Part shown: in pieces, positions 25,270 to 38,050 of the stretch
Numbering within the stretch: the first letter of the stretch is position 1
Layout: each line of letters starts with the position of its first letter
From: Aselliscus stoliczkanus
Lineage: Eukaryota > Chordata > Mammalia > Chiroptera > Hipposideridae
DNA: 64,000 nt
Assembly: GCA_033961575.1 (NCBI GenBank)
Contig: CM066735.1
Coordinates: 92,803,949-92,867,948 of the forward strand
Reading direction: 5' to 3'
The notes under the pieces: generated by a model
What the model was told of the DNA's origin: nothing
What the model saw: only the letters and a program-made list of their open reading frames with translations
The model's database searches: none
Program-made: the position numbers and the translations under genes

Positions 25270-25508
25270 AAAAGTAATTGAATTGGGCAGCCGGTTAGCT
25301 CAGGTGGTTAAAGCTTAGGCTCATAACACCAAGGTTGCCAGTTCAATTCCCACATGGGCCAAGGAGCTGCACCCTCCACAACTAGATTGAATATAACTAC
25401 TTGACTTGGAGCTGATGGGTCCTGGAAAAGCACACTGTTCCCCAATACAATTTCTAAAAATAAAACAAAACTAGATCCCTCTTTTTTTTTAAAAAAAGTG
25501 ATTGAATT
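25270..25508 (+). mobile_element. tRNA-derived SINE, third type, with 15-bp TSD
   Basis: The body at 25285-25493 begins 'gggcagccggttagctcagg' and contains 'ttaggctcataacaccaaggttgccagttcaattccc' (tRNA-like with B box), then 'acatgggccaaggagctgcaccctccacaactagattgaa', 'tgacttggagctg', and ends 'ttccccaatacaatttct' with an A-rich tail. It is flanked by AAAAGTAATTGAATT (25270-25284) and AAAAGTGATTGAATT (25494-25508). This body style is typical of bat SINEs as I know them. Confidence 0.92.
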
Positions 25509-26292
25509 GAATCTAGTTGAAATTATAACTTGATACAAATAATATAATGGGTTGTGACCTTGTTCAATAATTATTATGTTTCCTGTAATTTCATGACTTC
25601 CCTGTAAACCTGGAGATGCTGCATTGGTTTGCTTTGGCAATACCCTTTATCCAGATTCTTTTGACACATAACAGATTTTCAACATTATAAATATTCTGAT
25701 TTTATTTGAAACTTTTGTTTATTTCTTCAACATTTTTATTCCCTGTTTCCTCCTGCCTTCATCCTTGAGTGACTATAGGATTTCCTGTGACTAGAACAAC
25801 TGTTTGTTTTTTGGGAAATAGGTTCACTCTTTTATGTCCCCCCATCATTCTTGTGTCCAAGAATAGGGAGAACTCTCAAAGACATACATTTCATTTTTCT
25901 AGGTGTAAATTTGAGGTAACGATAAGAGTACACAACTCCCTCTTATAAATTATAGCAGAAACAATTAGCAATGTGTGTGCCATCTGATGACATGTTTAAT
26001 ATAAAGTTTTAAAATATAGGAACAGTGTACCTGGAAAGCAGTTCCTTTACAGACATCTATTTCTCTGCATTAAATATTGATTGTCTTCTCTCTTTTTAAA
26101 AAACAATAATTTTAGGTGGTGCCATTTAAAAATATGTGGACCTATTGCTTTATCCAGAACTTAAATTGTATTTTAAATGGATGAGACCACTGATTTTTCT
26201 TCTTTTTTAATGGGTGAATAATGTTTATAAAAAAATAAGCTTGCTAATCTTTAAAGTTCTAAGTGAAATATTTATGGTAATTATTAAATCAA
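25509..26292. other. Unassigned AT-rich DNA
   Basis: No gene or repeat recognised. Confidence 0.5.
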
Positions 26293-26517
26293 AAAAGAAT
26301 TTAATGGGGTTGACCGGTTAGCTCGGTTAGTTAGAGTGTGGTGCTGATAACACCAGGGTTGCCAGTTCAGTCCCCACATGGGCCACCGTGAGCTGCGTCC
26401 TCCTTAAAAGAGTCAACTATGCCATTGTAGCATGAAAGCAATGTGTAACCAATGACCATGGCTGTTTCCCAATAAAAAAAGAAAAAGAAAAAAAAAAGAA
26501 AGAAAAAGAATTTAATG
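26293..26517 (+). mobile_element. tRNA-derived SINE, third type, with perfect 15-bp TSD
   Basis: The body at 26308-26502 reads 'gggttgaccggttagctcgg', then 'gagtgtggtgctgataacaccagggttgccagttcagtcccc', 'acatgggccaccgtgagctgcgtcctcc', and ends 'tgtttcccaataaaaaaag' with a poly-purine tail. AAAAAGAATTTAATG is present at 26293-26307 and 26503-26517. Its 'gctgataacacc' loop is like that of bat VES-type SINEs. The distal half differs from the 25.3 kb copy. Confidence 0.92.
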
Positions 26518-28125
26518 TGTTTCCAGTTCTGGGAAAGCACTATTATCAATGTAGAACACAATATAGAACACAGTATAGAACTCAGCTAATATATGACACC
26601 AAAAATAAAGCAGTGAGAATAGTAGAGCAAAGGCCCGTTTGCCCTAGCATGCTCTTCCTCTAAATGCAGCTGAGAGCTTAGCACTCAAATCCATCCTGTA
26701 CCAGACAGCAGCAAAAAAGCAAGAGAGGTCGTAAGGGAAAGCAAAGGAACATGTCTGCCTACAGTCATTGTTCCTGAGGCTGCTGGTTGAATATGGCTGT
26801 TTTGTGGGACAAAAGAGAAAAAGAGAAAAAGAGGGCCATTTGGAGGAGTCCCGGTTGACTTACCACTGAGGCACATCTACTACCTCCACATTTAGAAAAG
26901 GGGTCCAGAATCCTGGGGTCTCTTCTTCATTCCTCCTCCTTGGGGTAAGATTGTAGGAAGAGGGAGTCATCGTGGATACATATTTTATTTCTCCTTAGAG
27001 ACCAAAAATTTCTACTAGAAAACATTCTAAATCACTGATATGTTCGTGCCATTCTTTTGTTCTTCTAGTAACTTCAATTTTCTAAAGAGTCAAGTCCAAA
27101 CATTTTAGCATGCTATTTTTGTAGTTTTCTTTTATCTTTATTTTTATTTTATCTTTATTTCAGCTATATGCTATACAATCCAGCTGCCTTTGGGGTCTTG
27201 CCATATCCTGAATATATCCTGTTCCTCCTCCATCCACCCCAAGTCTGACACTATTGATCATCTACCCAAAACTCATTCTGCTTCCTCCTCAAATATTCCT
27301 TTCTTACTATCAGAACCTTGACTTGTTGGTCAGTGGCAAGAGACCTTTGGTTGTGAGGGTATGTAGACCCTCTTCCAATTCTAAGAGATTACTCATATTA
27401 GCCTGAGCCAGTCACTGTGACTTCATGTTTCCATTGACTTAACACTGACCAATGAGATATCAGGAGGAGTGAGTTAGAGGACAATTTATTACAACCTTGG
27501 ATTTTCTTACCCAAGCGACACCTGAAGATTATCCCTCACTTTATACTTTTTCACTACTTGAACACAGATGTAATTTCTGGAAACACAGCAACCATCTTGT
27601 GACAATGACACACTGAGTACAAAAACAAAGGATTAGAGCTGAGGGTGATGGAGAGTAAAGGTAGAACTTGGGTATGTAATGACATCCTGACGTGTCTGTA
27701 GGAAATCTGAGATTCCTTCTTCCATATTGATTGTTCAGTTAGCTTTACATGCCACTGTGATCTAAGCTACTATTATTAGGCTCTCTGTTACTTGTAGCTG
27801 GAAACATTTCTCCATTGTTGTGCATTTCCCAACACTTCTGTAGCATCCTTCCTAATGTATCAGCTGTAGAAATTCAATTATCCTTTGTAAAAGATTTCAA
27901 TTAGGAGTATGTGGAATGAGAAATTTATTATAGGAATTAGACCCTAAACATATGGGGAGAGAGATGGGGAAAAGAAGATCCAAAAGAGATCAAACAAAAA
28001 TCACTAACCAGAAAGGGTGTGAGAGAATGGCATTGAACTTGTAGGGAGCCGAGCACATTGAACTACTAGAGTAGATCTTCAAAATAAAATAAATAAAATA
28101 GTAGACCTCAAGAGGGAGGGAAGGA
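26518..28125. other. Unassigned DNA
   Basis: No gene recognised. Positions 27140-27320 are pyrimidine-rich with 'ttctgcttcctcctcaaatattcctttctta', which may be an L2 relic, but the match is weak. Confidence 0.4.
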
Positions 28126-28203
28126 AAGATATATCTATATTTATATCTATATCTATATTTATATTTATATCTATATCTATATCTATATCTAGTCTATCTA
28201 TGA
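28126..28203. repeat. (TATATC)n / TATCTA microsatellite
   Basis: Alternating 'tatatctatatttatatctatatc' units run across the interval with minor interruptions. Confidence 0.95.
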
Positions 28204-31200
28204 GAGACAGAGTGTGTATGGATATAGGTCCTAAGGTGACATCTTGAGTTTTAATGCCCAGGAGGGGACAGTAATTGTAGTATTGCTAAATGTGTTGAGC
28301 TGGAACTAAAACTGCTTCACAGGACCCATTCCTATGAAGAAGCAGCATCACTAAGTACACCAGAGAGTAGACTTAGACCACCATATCTAGACATAATGCA
28401 ACTACCTGAGAGAGACTCTAAAGCAACTATGTTTACACTAATAAAATCAATATAAGGGAGATAACCCGTAATAAAAAAGTGACCTTTGGTATAGTTACTG
28501 AATTTTAAATTTTATTTCATTTCAGTTCATTTGTATTTTAATTTCAATAGTCACAAGTGGTCAGATGACTGTACTGCACAGAGATGTCTTAGATATTTTT
28601 GTATTTCTGAATTGTTATATAGAGTCATTGCTTCTTTGCCTTTTTCACTTATGTAATTTGAAGTTCTGGGATAAAGATATCTTTTACCATTAAAATTTGA
28701 TTGCATAATAATATCTCAAGTTTTGGAAATTGAAGTGTACCATCTCTGAGGTTAACTTTAGTGTTATGAATCATTAGAAAAGGAGAAAATGGGAAACATA
28801 CTTCTGTTTTGTTATAGCTCAGAGAAAGATTTCGAAGGTTTTTCTGAAACTGCTGCCAACTCAGGAAGTATGTTATACAAATCTATAGTGACTTCATTAT
28901 CTGTTACCTGTTATTGCCCTGTTGAACTAAAACAAACTGTTGTATTATGTGACCTATAAAATGGTATTAGGCATTTTATTACTTGCTTGCTGTCAACTTG
29001 AACATAAGACAGTTATTAAAGATTACACTGAGAAGATTCAGAGTGCTACAAACATTATTTTACGGAGCTGACAGGTTGCCTTTAATGTCTTCAGTCATAA
29101 AAGAATAGAAACTGGATAAATCTGAAGCCAGTGATATAAACTCAAGAGGCAGTGTGATGAATAAAACACAGACGTGAGCAATCTTCATTTCCACATTCCC
29201 TTTATTTTTCTAATGCCTATGCCATTACTTTAACAGCTTCTAACTGATGTAAATTGGAAAGCAAGAACATTAAAGAGTAATTCCACTGAGGAAAAGAATG
29301 CTTCTTTATAGTCACATTAAGGGCCCTGAGTGTGATGTAGGCTTTCATAATCCATTCTGAATTTATGGATGGTAGAAAGCAGGGAAACTAAACAGGAATG
29401 GGGCACTTCTGATTACAGGCATCATTGATTTTGATGAAGTATCCAGTGGAGGTGAAACTTATTTAGCAACTGGGGTTATGTTTCCAAAGGAATATATTTT
29501 CAAGTTACTTTTCTTTTTCATGTGGCTTACTCTTGTCCTAAACTAGGTACATCTCAGAGTAGACAAAACCAACTAGGGATCATCATCTAAAAGTTAACAG
29601 CTAAGTGCACACCATTTAACCATAGCAGCCCCTCCCTAACTCCATTTCCTCTTCCACCTAGTCACTGACCACAACAAAACTGCCTGGCTCTTAGGGTGCC
29701 CCCTGGTGCACGGATAGGGAACCATCTCACCCAAGCTCTTTTCACCTCTTTTTTTTCTCTCCTTAGCAACAAGGAAGAGGACATCTTTTTTTTTTTTTTT
29801 TCCTTGCCTTTATCTTTGATCTTTTAACTCTAAACCCGTTTATTGAATGGGCTGGACATAATATGCCACAGGAAAAGGCGATTTTTTTCTCCCATTGTTC
29901 CTTTCAACATTTCTCTTGGCTCTCCCTTCCCTACTCACTGAAGACAACTCTGGAAGGTACATTATCTCTCTCATCACTTTCAATGATCAGAACTGTCTTA
30001 TTATTTCATAATTCTCACTTTTAGGAATGAACGATGCTTAGGTGATCCAATTTCAAAATTGAACCTGGATACTATGTAGATGCCCCCCGCCTCCCCATGC
30101 CACCTAGCTTGGACCATTTTAGATGGAGGCTGTGATCTGTGCTTTGATTGTCTATATCCCTTTCCCTTCTGATTTTCAACATGGAAATCAACATGGAGAT
30201 TAGGAGAAAAAGGGTAAAACGTTCTTTACGGTTAGTGCAATTTGTGGCTTCTGGTACCTTCAGTCAGGTCAGGCATGAATGTGCTGGTTCTCTGATGCAG
30301 TGTTTTATGTTATTGGGAGGTACCCCTTTCCACTGCCCACCCACATGCCTAATGGGAGCAGTGCACACTCCAGCTTACCACTTGTGCACTCTCACACCCA
30401 TTCCTTTCCTCAACAAATTGATCTTTTCACCATGCTCGAGCAAGCTGGCTCACATTTAGATGCTATTGAACTCCCCCCTGTTAAAGGAAACACTCACTTA
30501 CCTCCTCCACATCAACATAGGAGTGCAGGCCATAAACTCGCGTCCCTACTCTTTCTTCTTCCGTTGTGGAATGATGTTCCAGCTGCATCTCACCTTCAGA
30601 ATTTTCTGGAAAAGAAGGCACCGGTCTTTACAATCAAGGAGAGTGACACACTCCCAGGCACTCTGAAACCTACACTGGAGATGTGAATTCTGGTGTAGGT
30701 TTGACTGTCTTTGCACCTTTGCAGGAATTTATCTAACTGGGTAATAGGATGTACATCTCCGCCTTAGAAGTCCTGCTTCTCTGTTAGCATTGCTCCTGAC
30801 AGATCCCTAACAGTCTGTGAGGAGGATCAGAGGACAGCCAAGGTTTATCTTTAGTCTAAGTCTTATTCACCATGGATTAGGTTGTCAGAAGTCATGACGC
30901 ATTTTTGCAACGAAAAACATAGAAAAAATACATCATGACTTTTCCAACAACCCAATAATTTGCTAAATAAGTTCCTCTTCTGTATATATTTAAGTGAATG
31001 TGTATGTTCCTATTATGTTTAATCTTACTCTATATTTATCTTATTTATGTTTACATTATATTTATTGAATAAAAGTAGGTGGAGGACAGAAGGGTCCATC
31101 TGGACACATCTTAGAGAATCTTGGGTGGAGGTTATCTAGAATTTGGAGGTGCTTATATCCATTTTTCTCATGTTTGGGGGCTTCAGCCAAATTTCTGAGA

Positions 31201-31365
31201 CATGAGGGAAGGACCCACCATAAAACGTTGTTAGATTTCTCTTTTTCTTCTGTCGTTTAAGATGACCCAGTGTAAACGTTAGAAAAATCTCTCAGTATTT
31301 TTACTTTATGCATTTAAAATAAAAACAAAAGTAATCACCGAATATTGAGGTTTTGTTACATATGT
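28204..31365. other. Unassigned DNA
   Basis: No exon, RNA gene or named repeat recognised. A poly-T tract lies at about 29785-29803. The 30.15-30.70 kb part is less AT-rich and carries overlapping plus frames of 68, 103 and 135 codons (30148-30686). They share no family motif and overlap in different frames, so I do not call a gene. Confidence 0.45.
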
Positions 31366-31560
31366 GGTAACACACAGCTAAGTGTTTAATAGGCATCTCA
31401 TTTAGTAATCATAATGGTTTTCAGAGGTAGATCTTATATTCCCCATTACACAGATATGTAAATCAAAGCTGGAAAAGGTTGACTAATGTGTTTAAGAGCT
31501 TATAGCTTGTAAATAGCATAGCTTGGATTTGAACTCACATTTCTAAGGTTCTAAAGGCTG
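31366..31560 (+). repeat. MIR SINE relic
   Basis: 'cattacacagatatgtaaatcaaagctggaaaaggttgactaatgtg' followed by 'gcttgtaaatagcatagcttggatttgaactcac' matches MIR core order (acagatgaggaaactgaggc ... gctagtaagtggcagagctgggatttgaaccca). Confidence 0.75.
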
Positions 31561-32754
31561 TGTTATTAATTATGATACTATACTGTGTAAACATGATTTG
31601 TGCTTGTCCAAGTGAATCATGCTATTGATAACACCCTTATTAAGGAGACTTAAAATTCTTACAGAGATACTTTTAATAAGCAACAAATGCACTACCTTTT
31701 ACTTGTTCTTGAAATTGCTCTTGAATTAGCATGCAAATTACCAAAAAAAATGTATGCCTCTCTCTGCTCTTCTAATTAAATTCCCTATTCCTTAAAGAAC
31801 AGCACCTAGGTTAGAGAACAATGTCTTTTTCTCCCCTCTGAGAAATTAAACCTGTACTGATTGCCTGGGGAATCTGTAATGGGCTTTCAGTTGCCATACA
31901 AGACAATGCAGAGTCACCTCAGAACCCATCCCACACCCATCTGCTTCTAGACCTACAACTAGACTCAGTCTCAACAGGCCCCTAGAGGCAAGGTGAAAGT
32001 AAGACCCATGAGGAGATGCACTACAATCCAAAATGTCACCATGTGAGTTCCCAGGAAGCGAATTCAGAGATGGAGATCTGTCTGCAGGAAGTTTCCTGGG
32101 CCATGCTCTCAGGATTGAGAACTGTTGGTTACAGAAAAAAAATGTGTAGGCACAGGAAAACGTTGGGCTGTCCTGCAGTCACAACACAGGCCTCACAGCT
32201 GGGATGGCTCTTCAATATTGTACTGGGTTAGAACAAGGAAGCCGGACATTTACAGCCCCACATGAACCAATTGTTGGCTGCTGGCTACCCAGGGAAGGGG
32301 TGTGACTTTGGGTAAGGCAGCTAGCTATTTTCAGCTGAGTATAATTCCTGGAGAAGGCTGAGAGCTTAGGACTGTCAGCAGGCAGCATCTCAACAGCTGG
32401 ACATAAATCCTTCATTCCCATAGGGACATCTGAGCACAGAACGCTATAACATGTTATATTATCATTCCATTGTTATTTCAATTTATCTACTTTGAAGACT
32501 TTATAAGTCTTAATAGGTTTTAATGAGCTTTCCAATTTCTTTTTACCTAGAAGTTTTTTACGACAAAATCTATTTCAAATAAACTGTGTATGCACTAGCT
32601 TTTGTATCATGTTGCTTTTAGAAATTAGGTTCTCTATAACTCCAAGGCTTTACTCCATTTTCAATCAATCTTTCAAGACAAGAGTAAACAAAATGATGCA
32701 ATGTGTTTGCTGGCTTCTCCCTGATGAAAACATAAGTAATTTGAAATTATTTAG
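31561..32754. other. Unassigned DNA
   Basis: No gene or repeat recognised. Frames of 60-71 codons at 31846-32421 overlap each other on both strands. Confidence 0.45.
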
Positions 32755-32905
32755 ATAATGTTCTAAGCATTGTATATATAAAAACTATTTAATCTTCCCA
32801 GGAAACCAGTGTGATAGATAATATCATTCCCATTATTCAGATGAAGGCACTGAGTTTCAGAGAGGTTAAATAAATTAGCCAGGATTACATATGAAGAGGA
32901 TGCTT
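32755..32905 (+). repeat. MIR SINE relic
   Basis: 'attcccattattcagatgaaggcactgagtttcagagaggttaaataaatt' is a well preserved MIR core segment, preceded by 'ttctaagcattgtatatat...ttaatcttcccaggaaacc'. Confidence 0.85.
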
Positions 32906-32938
32906 CAGGAATTCTTAGTGAAAATGGTACATTATATG

Positions 32939-33447
32939 TCTGTATTAGTTATACATGCCTATATAACAATTACCCCAAAATTATGGGTTAAATCATAAAC
33001 AATGATTATCCCATATAATGTCTGTGGGTCATGGGGGGCGTGGCTTAGTAGGGTGATTCTGGCTCGTGGTTTCTCATTAGGCTGTTGTCGAGATGTCAGC
33101 CCAGGCTGCAGTCACTGAAAGGCTTGACTAAGATAGAGGGTCCACTTCCATGCTGGCTCACTCATAAGGCTGTTGGTGGAAGGTCTCAGTTATTCGCCAC
33201 ATGGGTGATTCCATATGGCTGCTTGTCCTTGCAGCATGGGAGCTGGTATCCCTCAGACATAAAGCAAAGAGAAAACTGCAATGTCATTAATACCTAATCT
33301 CACAAGTCATACGCTGTCATTTCTGCCACATTCTCTTCCTGAAAAGTGAGTCATGAAGTCTGGGGGTAGAGATGGGCAGCGATTTTGGGGTGGGAAGGTA
33401 GATGGGTCATCACATAATTTGTAGATATTTTTAAACCACTACAATGT
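32939..33447 (+). repeat. MLT1-type ERVL-MaLR solo LTR
   Basis: It begins 'tgtattagttatacatgcctatataacaattaccccaaaattatgggttaaa', followed by 'tctgtgggtcatggggggcgtggcttagtagggtgattctggctc', 'ccaggctgcagtcactgaaaggcttgact', 'ccacatgggtgattccatatggctgcttgtc' and 'taatctcacaagtcatac'. This order matches MLT1 LTRs, relics of ancient non-autonomous MaLR retrotransposons. No internal sequence adjoins it, so it is a solo LTR. The 70-codon frame inside (33085-33297) is not a gene. Confidence 0.75.
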
Positions 33448-33719
33448 TAAATATGTTAAAGTAGTATGCATGCTTAATTTTCAATTTTTTTATCGCAAGT
33501 TGGGCTCATAATTGAACCAACTTGCTTAATTACTGTGAGAAGCAGGTCTTTTTTTTGTTGTTGTTAATGTGGTAATATTTACTCAGTAATGAACATAGAT
33601 TTGCTCATATAAAGTGTTATGAAGTGGAATGAATGTTAATTCCTTATGGCAATTTTGAATATTCTAAGTAAAACTTTGTTTTAATGTAGCAATACATATT
33701 TTCATGTTTTAAATTATCT

Positions 33720-34425
33720 TACTTAGGAATTTATCCAGTGAATATCTATGGAGTGCATGCGATTCACCAGTATTGTTCTAGGTGCTGGGGATAAAGCAAC
33801 AAACAAAATAGGGATCACAATATGCCATCATCCATCTTATGTTTTAATGGCAGAGACAGATTATAAACAATAACCAGATGAGAAAAGTAATCTAGATTGT
33901 GAAGTGAGCTATGCAGCAGGATAAAGTGATAGCAGATGAAGTATATGTGTGCCAGGTCAGTGGTGAAGGGTCAGGGAGTGGTGGTAAAGAGAAAGAGAGG
34001 GCGTATTTTTGATACGAAGGTCTTGGAAGTCCTCTGCCAAGATGGCACTTGCTGTGTTCAAGGAACAAGATGGAGGACAGTATGGCTGAAATCCTGGAAG
34101 GCAGTGAAAAGAAATGAGGTTGGAAATATAGCCAGGAACCAGATTATAGGAATTAAAGACTTTGGGTTTTACTTTAAGTGTTATATAAGCCAAGGGAGGC
34201 TTGAAAACATGAGCATGACATGGTCAGATGTACATTTAAAAGCAGGATGCTAGCTACTCTTTGGAGAATAAATTCTAGTGGGGTCAAAGTTCAAGCAGAA
34301 CTCCCAGCTGGGAGATGACTGCAGTAGCCTACAGATAACAGTGTCTGAGAATAGGAGGAAGCAGGAAAGGGGAAAGAAATGGTTAGGCTCAGATACTTTT
34401 GGACAGGAGAGAAAGACTAAAAGGA
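33720..34425 (-). repeat. LINE-2 3' region, antisense
   Basis: The plus strand shows 'ggagtgcatgcgattcaccagtattgttctaggtgctggggataaagcaacaaacaaaataggg', then 'gacagattataaacaataa', then 'gaacaagatggaggacagtatggctg', 'aaatgaggttggaaatatagccagg', 'gactttgggttttactttaagtg' and 'gagatgactgcagtagcc'. This is the antisense image of the L2 ORF2 end and 3'UTR, in order, across about 700 bp, making it the best preserved L2 in the window. The frames at 33936-34466 are translations of it. Confidence 0.8.
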
Positions 34426-35424
34426 AACCCAAAGGCTTTTTTGGCCATAAGACACTATTCAGTTAATCTATAAATAACTACTTTATGTTCACTGCTAAAA
34501 TGCTTTCAGCCTTTGTTTTTCCCCTTGAAGAAATATCAGGAAACAAACTTATGGAGTCCTGCTTGAATATGCACATTGTTATACTAAATGATCTATTTTT
34601 AGTTCTTTACAACCCTCAAGTGATTAACATTTTTTTATTACCCACGCAATGGCCATATTAATACTGCCCTTAGAAATGAGGAAATCAATAAAGCTTTTAA
34701 ATATCTATGATTATCAGTTCATTATACATTTACATAAAGGTTACTTAGTAAAAATGTCATTACTTAATTTGATATGAAATTAACTTTATTATCAATTTAC
34801 TGTTTCTTTGATAACATTTTTTTATTTTACTATAAAAGCCAAAATAATCCCTATCTGGTAATTGAATAATGAAGCAATTAAAACTAGAGCTCAACACCCT
34901 ATTCATTAATTGTCACTGTCTTTATGAAAACACTTATGTGGATGTTTTTTATTAGCTTTTTTCTGTGATTTTCTAACCAAGCAGTGCTAACTTAACAATA
35001 GTCTACTATGTTATGTTATGTTATGTTATGTTATGTATCAACCTTTAATTTTAATCCAAACTTTATTTCCTCATGCTCTCAGTTCACTAGTCTCCATGTG
35101 TGCTAACAGGTTTTAAATGAGAATTAAAATGTATTCATTGCTTAAATAAGTTTTGAAAATGTGAACAAAGTTCAATAACAACAACAACAAACTCCTCAGA
35201 ATTTTCTGGGGCATTTAGTATATAAATGTGCATTTTCAATTTCCAAAGAGGAAATATAATTTACAAAATTAAAAATTGACCATGGAATGGTTTATTTTCC
35301 CCTTTAGAAAATGGCTTGCTTCCCTAATTCCTTTATTACTATTACTCTATTCATTTATTTATGGAAAATAGAGTATATATTAATTGTTGATAGAATTCAG
35401 TTTGGATTTAGTCACTATAATGAA
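34426..35424. other. Unassigned AT-rich DNA with (TTATG)n
   Basis: A TTATG pentanucleotide run lies at about 35006-35036. Otherwise nothing recognised. Confidence 0.6.
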
Positions 35425-35540
35425 TTTAAAAAAAAAATATTTATTGAGCACCTATAATGGGTGCTTAGGTCCATAGATATAGTAGTGAACAAAACTAACA
35501 TAATTCCTGCCCTTTGGAACTTACACATGGTCTTCAAAAT
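35425..35540 (-). repeat. L2 3' end relic, antisense
   Basis: 'aatatttattgagcacctataatgggtgcttaggtccatagatatagtagtgaacaaaactaac' and 'cctgccctttggaacttaca' form the standard antisense L2 3' end. Confidence 0.75.
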
Positions 35541-37438
35541 GGAGTCCAACTAACCATTGGAGGACCCAAAGACATTCCAAAAAGCTGAAGAATATAAGGG
35601 AATACATTTCCAGGTTTTTAACTCTGTGCATACTCTTTCCTAAAATGAATATACGTGAGAAAGCCCCTGGCAAGTGATTCCTGCTCACTCCACCCACAAC
35701 ACCAACCTTATCACAAAGGACATTCTCTGGCTTTGCAAAATAAAAAGGGAGAGGTGGTCACCCGTGTGCTACCTTATCTATCTAATTTTACTGTATTATT
35801 TCATGAAAGACAATCATATTTCATCCAGACACAACCACAAAGCTGGCGTTGATGTTAAGAAAATGAATAACCCTAATCTACTAGTTCTTGCTCACACCCC
35901 CACCCCCACATTCACACACACAGTCTCTGTTGTTCTGTGTGCTTCTCTTTTCTGTCCTGCCCCCAAACCTACACCTTTCACTTAAAGAAGAATTATTATA
36001 AATTTTTTAACACTCAGTGCTGACCAGAAGGGCAGTCACCTCCAGTGATTATATCGTGCCATTTTGAAGACACAACTCCTGATACGTTATCTCTTGAGCC
36101 AGATCAGCAAGTGATTTCCTGGCTGCTTGGCTGTCCCCTCAACGATGTATCACATGGTTGTCCTTTTCCTACTTCTCAAATCAGAGCTAGTAGGAGGTTT
36201 AGGAGTGATTAAAATAAAACGCCTGTGAGCTCAATTACACTCTTGGTTAGGAAGTATCCCTCAAAATAATGCTAAGAGGGAAAGGCTTGAGTTAAGAGGA
36301 AATATGAAACTAATTGCTATGGAGATGGGCAGTAGCGCACCTGAACACCAGTAATTTCTGTTATAGAGCCTTAACTAAATACACAAATGAAATTATAAAT
36401 TAATAAACAGTGAGCTGAGGAGAAGAAAACACTCAACTCTACCCATCACTGCTGGAATACAACTTTTGTTGGATGAATTAATGAACAGATGTTGAATTTC
36501 ATAGGTATTAAAAGTAACTGATTCAGTAAATCTCAATGTATTTGCAATTGCTTATTTGAATGAAAATGAAAAAATACAACATCAATGGAAGAAGAGATGG
36601 AAATATCTTTAACAGCCATTCTGTAAACATTTCAGATAGCAAACATGGGGGGAAAAAAGCTAGGATTTGTCCATTTTGGATAAATGTCAGCAAGCTACCT
36701 TAAAGAGAATTGGAGTCAATCTACACTCTTTTTCATAGGCACATAGGATGTAATGGGCTGCCAAATCATTGTCTAGTTTTTAGAGCATGTCTGAATTGAA
36801 TATTCTGGAACAGTGAGACAATGAGGAATAATGGGCCTGAAAACATACAGCTGATGAAATTGCAGCGAAAGTGAGCAGTTTTATAGACGTTTACCTGGTC
36901 TGCAACAATGTGGATTGGTGCTTTGAATTGAAACCCTAAGCGAATGTTTTCCTTTGACTTTTTCCTCAGTGGCCATTTGTTTATCCCACTTAGCAGATCC
37001 CCTGCTGCCACTCCACTGTCATTGTGGTTGGAACAGTTGTGCTGAGCCACTATCATCAATTTTCCTCCCAGTTGAATCTGCCAAGGCTGACAATTATTAT
37101 ACTAACAAGTGCTTGTTCAGTAATGTTCAGTCATTCAGATTGCCTCCCTCATTATTTTTCTTCCCTGGAGGCAACTGATATGAACAGTCCCTAGCTCTTC
37201 ACCTGGGGCTTAGAGATAGAGAAATTTGTTTAGATCTCAGTTATAATGGTGTCTCTGATTAATGGCACAGAGATTTGAGTCTCATTTTTCAGGAGTACTG
37301 GGGTGCCAAGTAGCCACATATAGACAGCCTGGTCATGACCTCAGTGTCTCCAAGCATCATTGGTTGAGGGAAAGGCCTGAAAATCAAAATGGAGAGGTGA
37401 AACCATACAAGCTAAATACTCTGAATAATATTCAAATG
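35541..37438. other. Unassigned, repeat-poor DNA
   Basis: I find no mobile-element signature across about 1.9 kb. Composition is even, with several TAAT-type motifs at 36360-36560. A CA-rich stretch occurs at about 35890-35922. Frames (35655-35985, 36766-37059) have no recognised product. The lack of recent insertions could mean constraint or chance. Confidence 0.35.
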
Positions 37439-37449
37439 TAATTACAGCA

Positions 37450-37481
<32 letters not shown>

Positions 37482-37496
37482 ATTTTATTTTTAATT

Positions 37497-37640
37497 AGTT
37501 TCAGGTATACAACACAGTGCAATAGTTAGACATTTTACCCCTCAAAGTGACAACCCCCACCCCCAATAGTTTCAGGTGTACAACACAGTGCAATAGTTAT
37601 ACATTTTACCCCTCAAAGTGACAAACCCCCCACCCCCAAT
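37497..37640 (-). repeat. Tandem duplication in L1 3'UTR with G-rich motif
   Basis: Two near-identical units lie at 37497-37567 (71 bp) and 37568-37640 (73 bp). Each starts 'agtttcaggt' and ends in a C-rich run 'acccccacccccaat', which is a G-rich polypurine motif on the L1 sense strand. G-rich 3'UTR motifs are a known feature of mammalian L1s; here the motif is duplicated together with the neighbouring segment. Confidence 0.9.
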
Positions 37641-38050
37641 ACACCACCCCACACCCCCCCATATCATATATATCTATTACTCTTCCTATGACTCTCTTCC
37701 ACAGTATAATCCACATCCCGTGACTATCCATATATATTCAATTACAGTAGGTATACCACCTCCACTTTAGTAATACAGTGCAATGATCAAACCTCTACTC
37801 CATCCATGAAATGGTCTCCCTAACAAGACCTATGATCATCTGACATTCCACAGAATATTTACAACATTATTAATTATATTCCCCAAACTGTTTTTCCTAT
37901 CCCAGTAGCAATATTGTAGTTGCCTATTTTTGCTGTCTAATCCCTTCCCCTTCTCCCTCATTCCCATTCCTCTCCAAATTAGCAACCCTGATTTTTCCTC
38001 TTCATATCTATGAGACAGTTTCTGTTTACTTTGCTCATTCATACAGTTTT

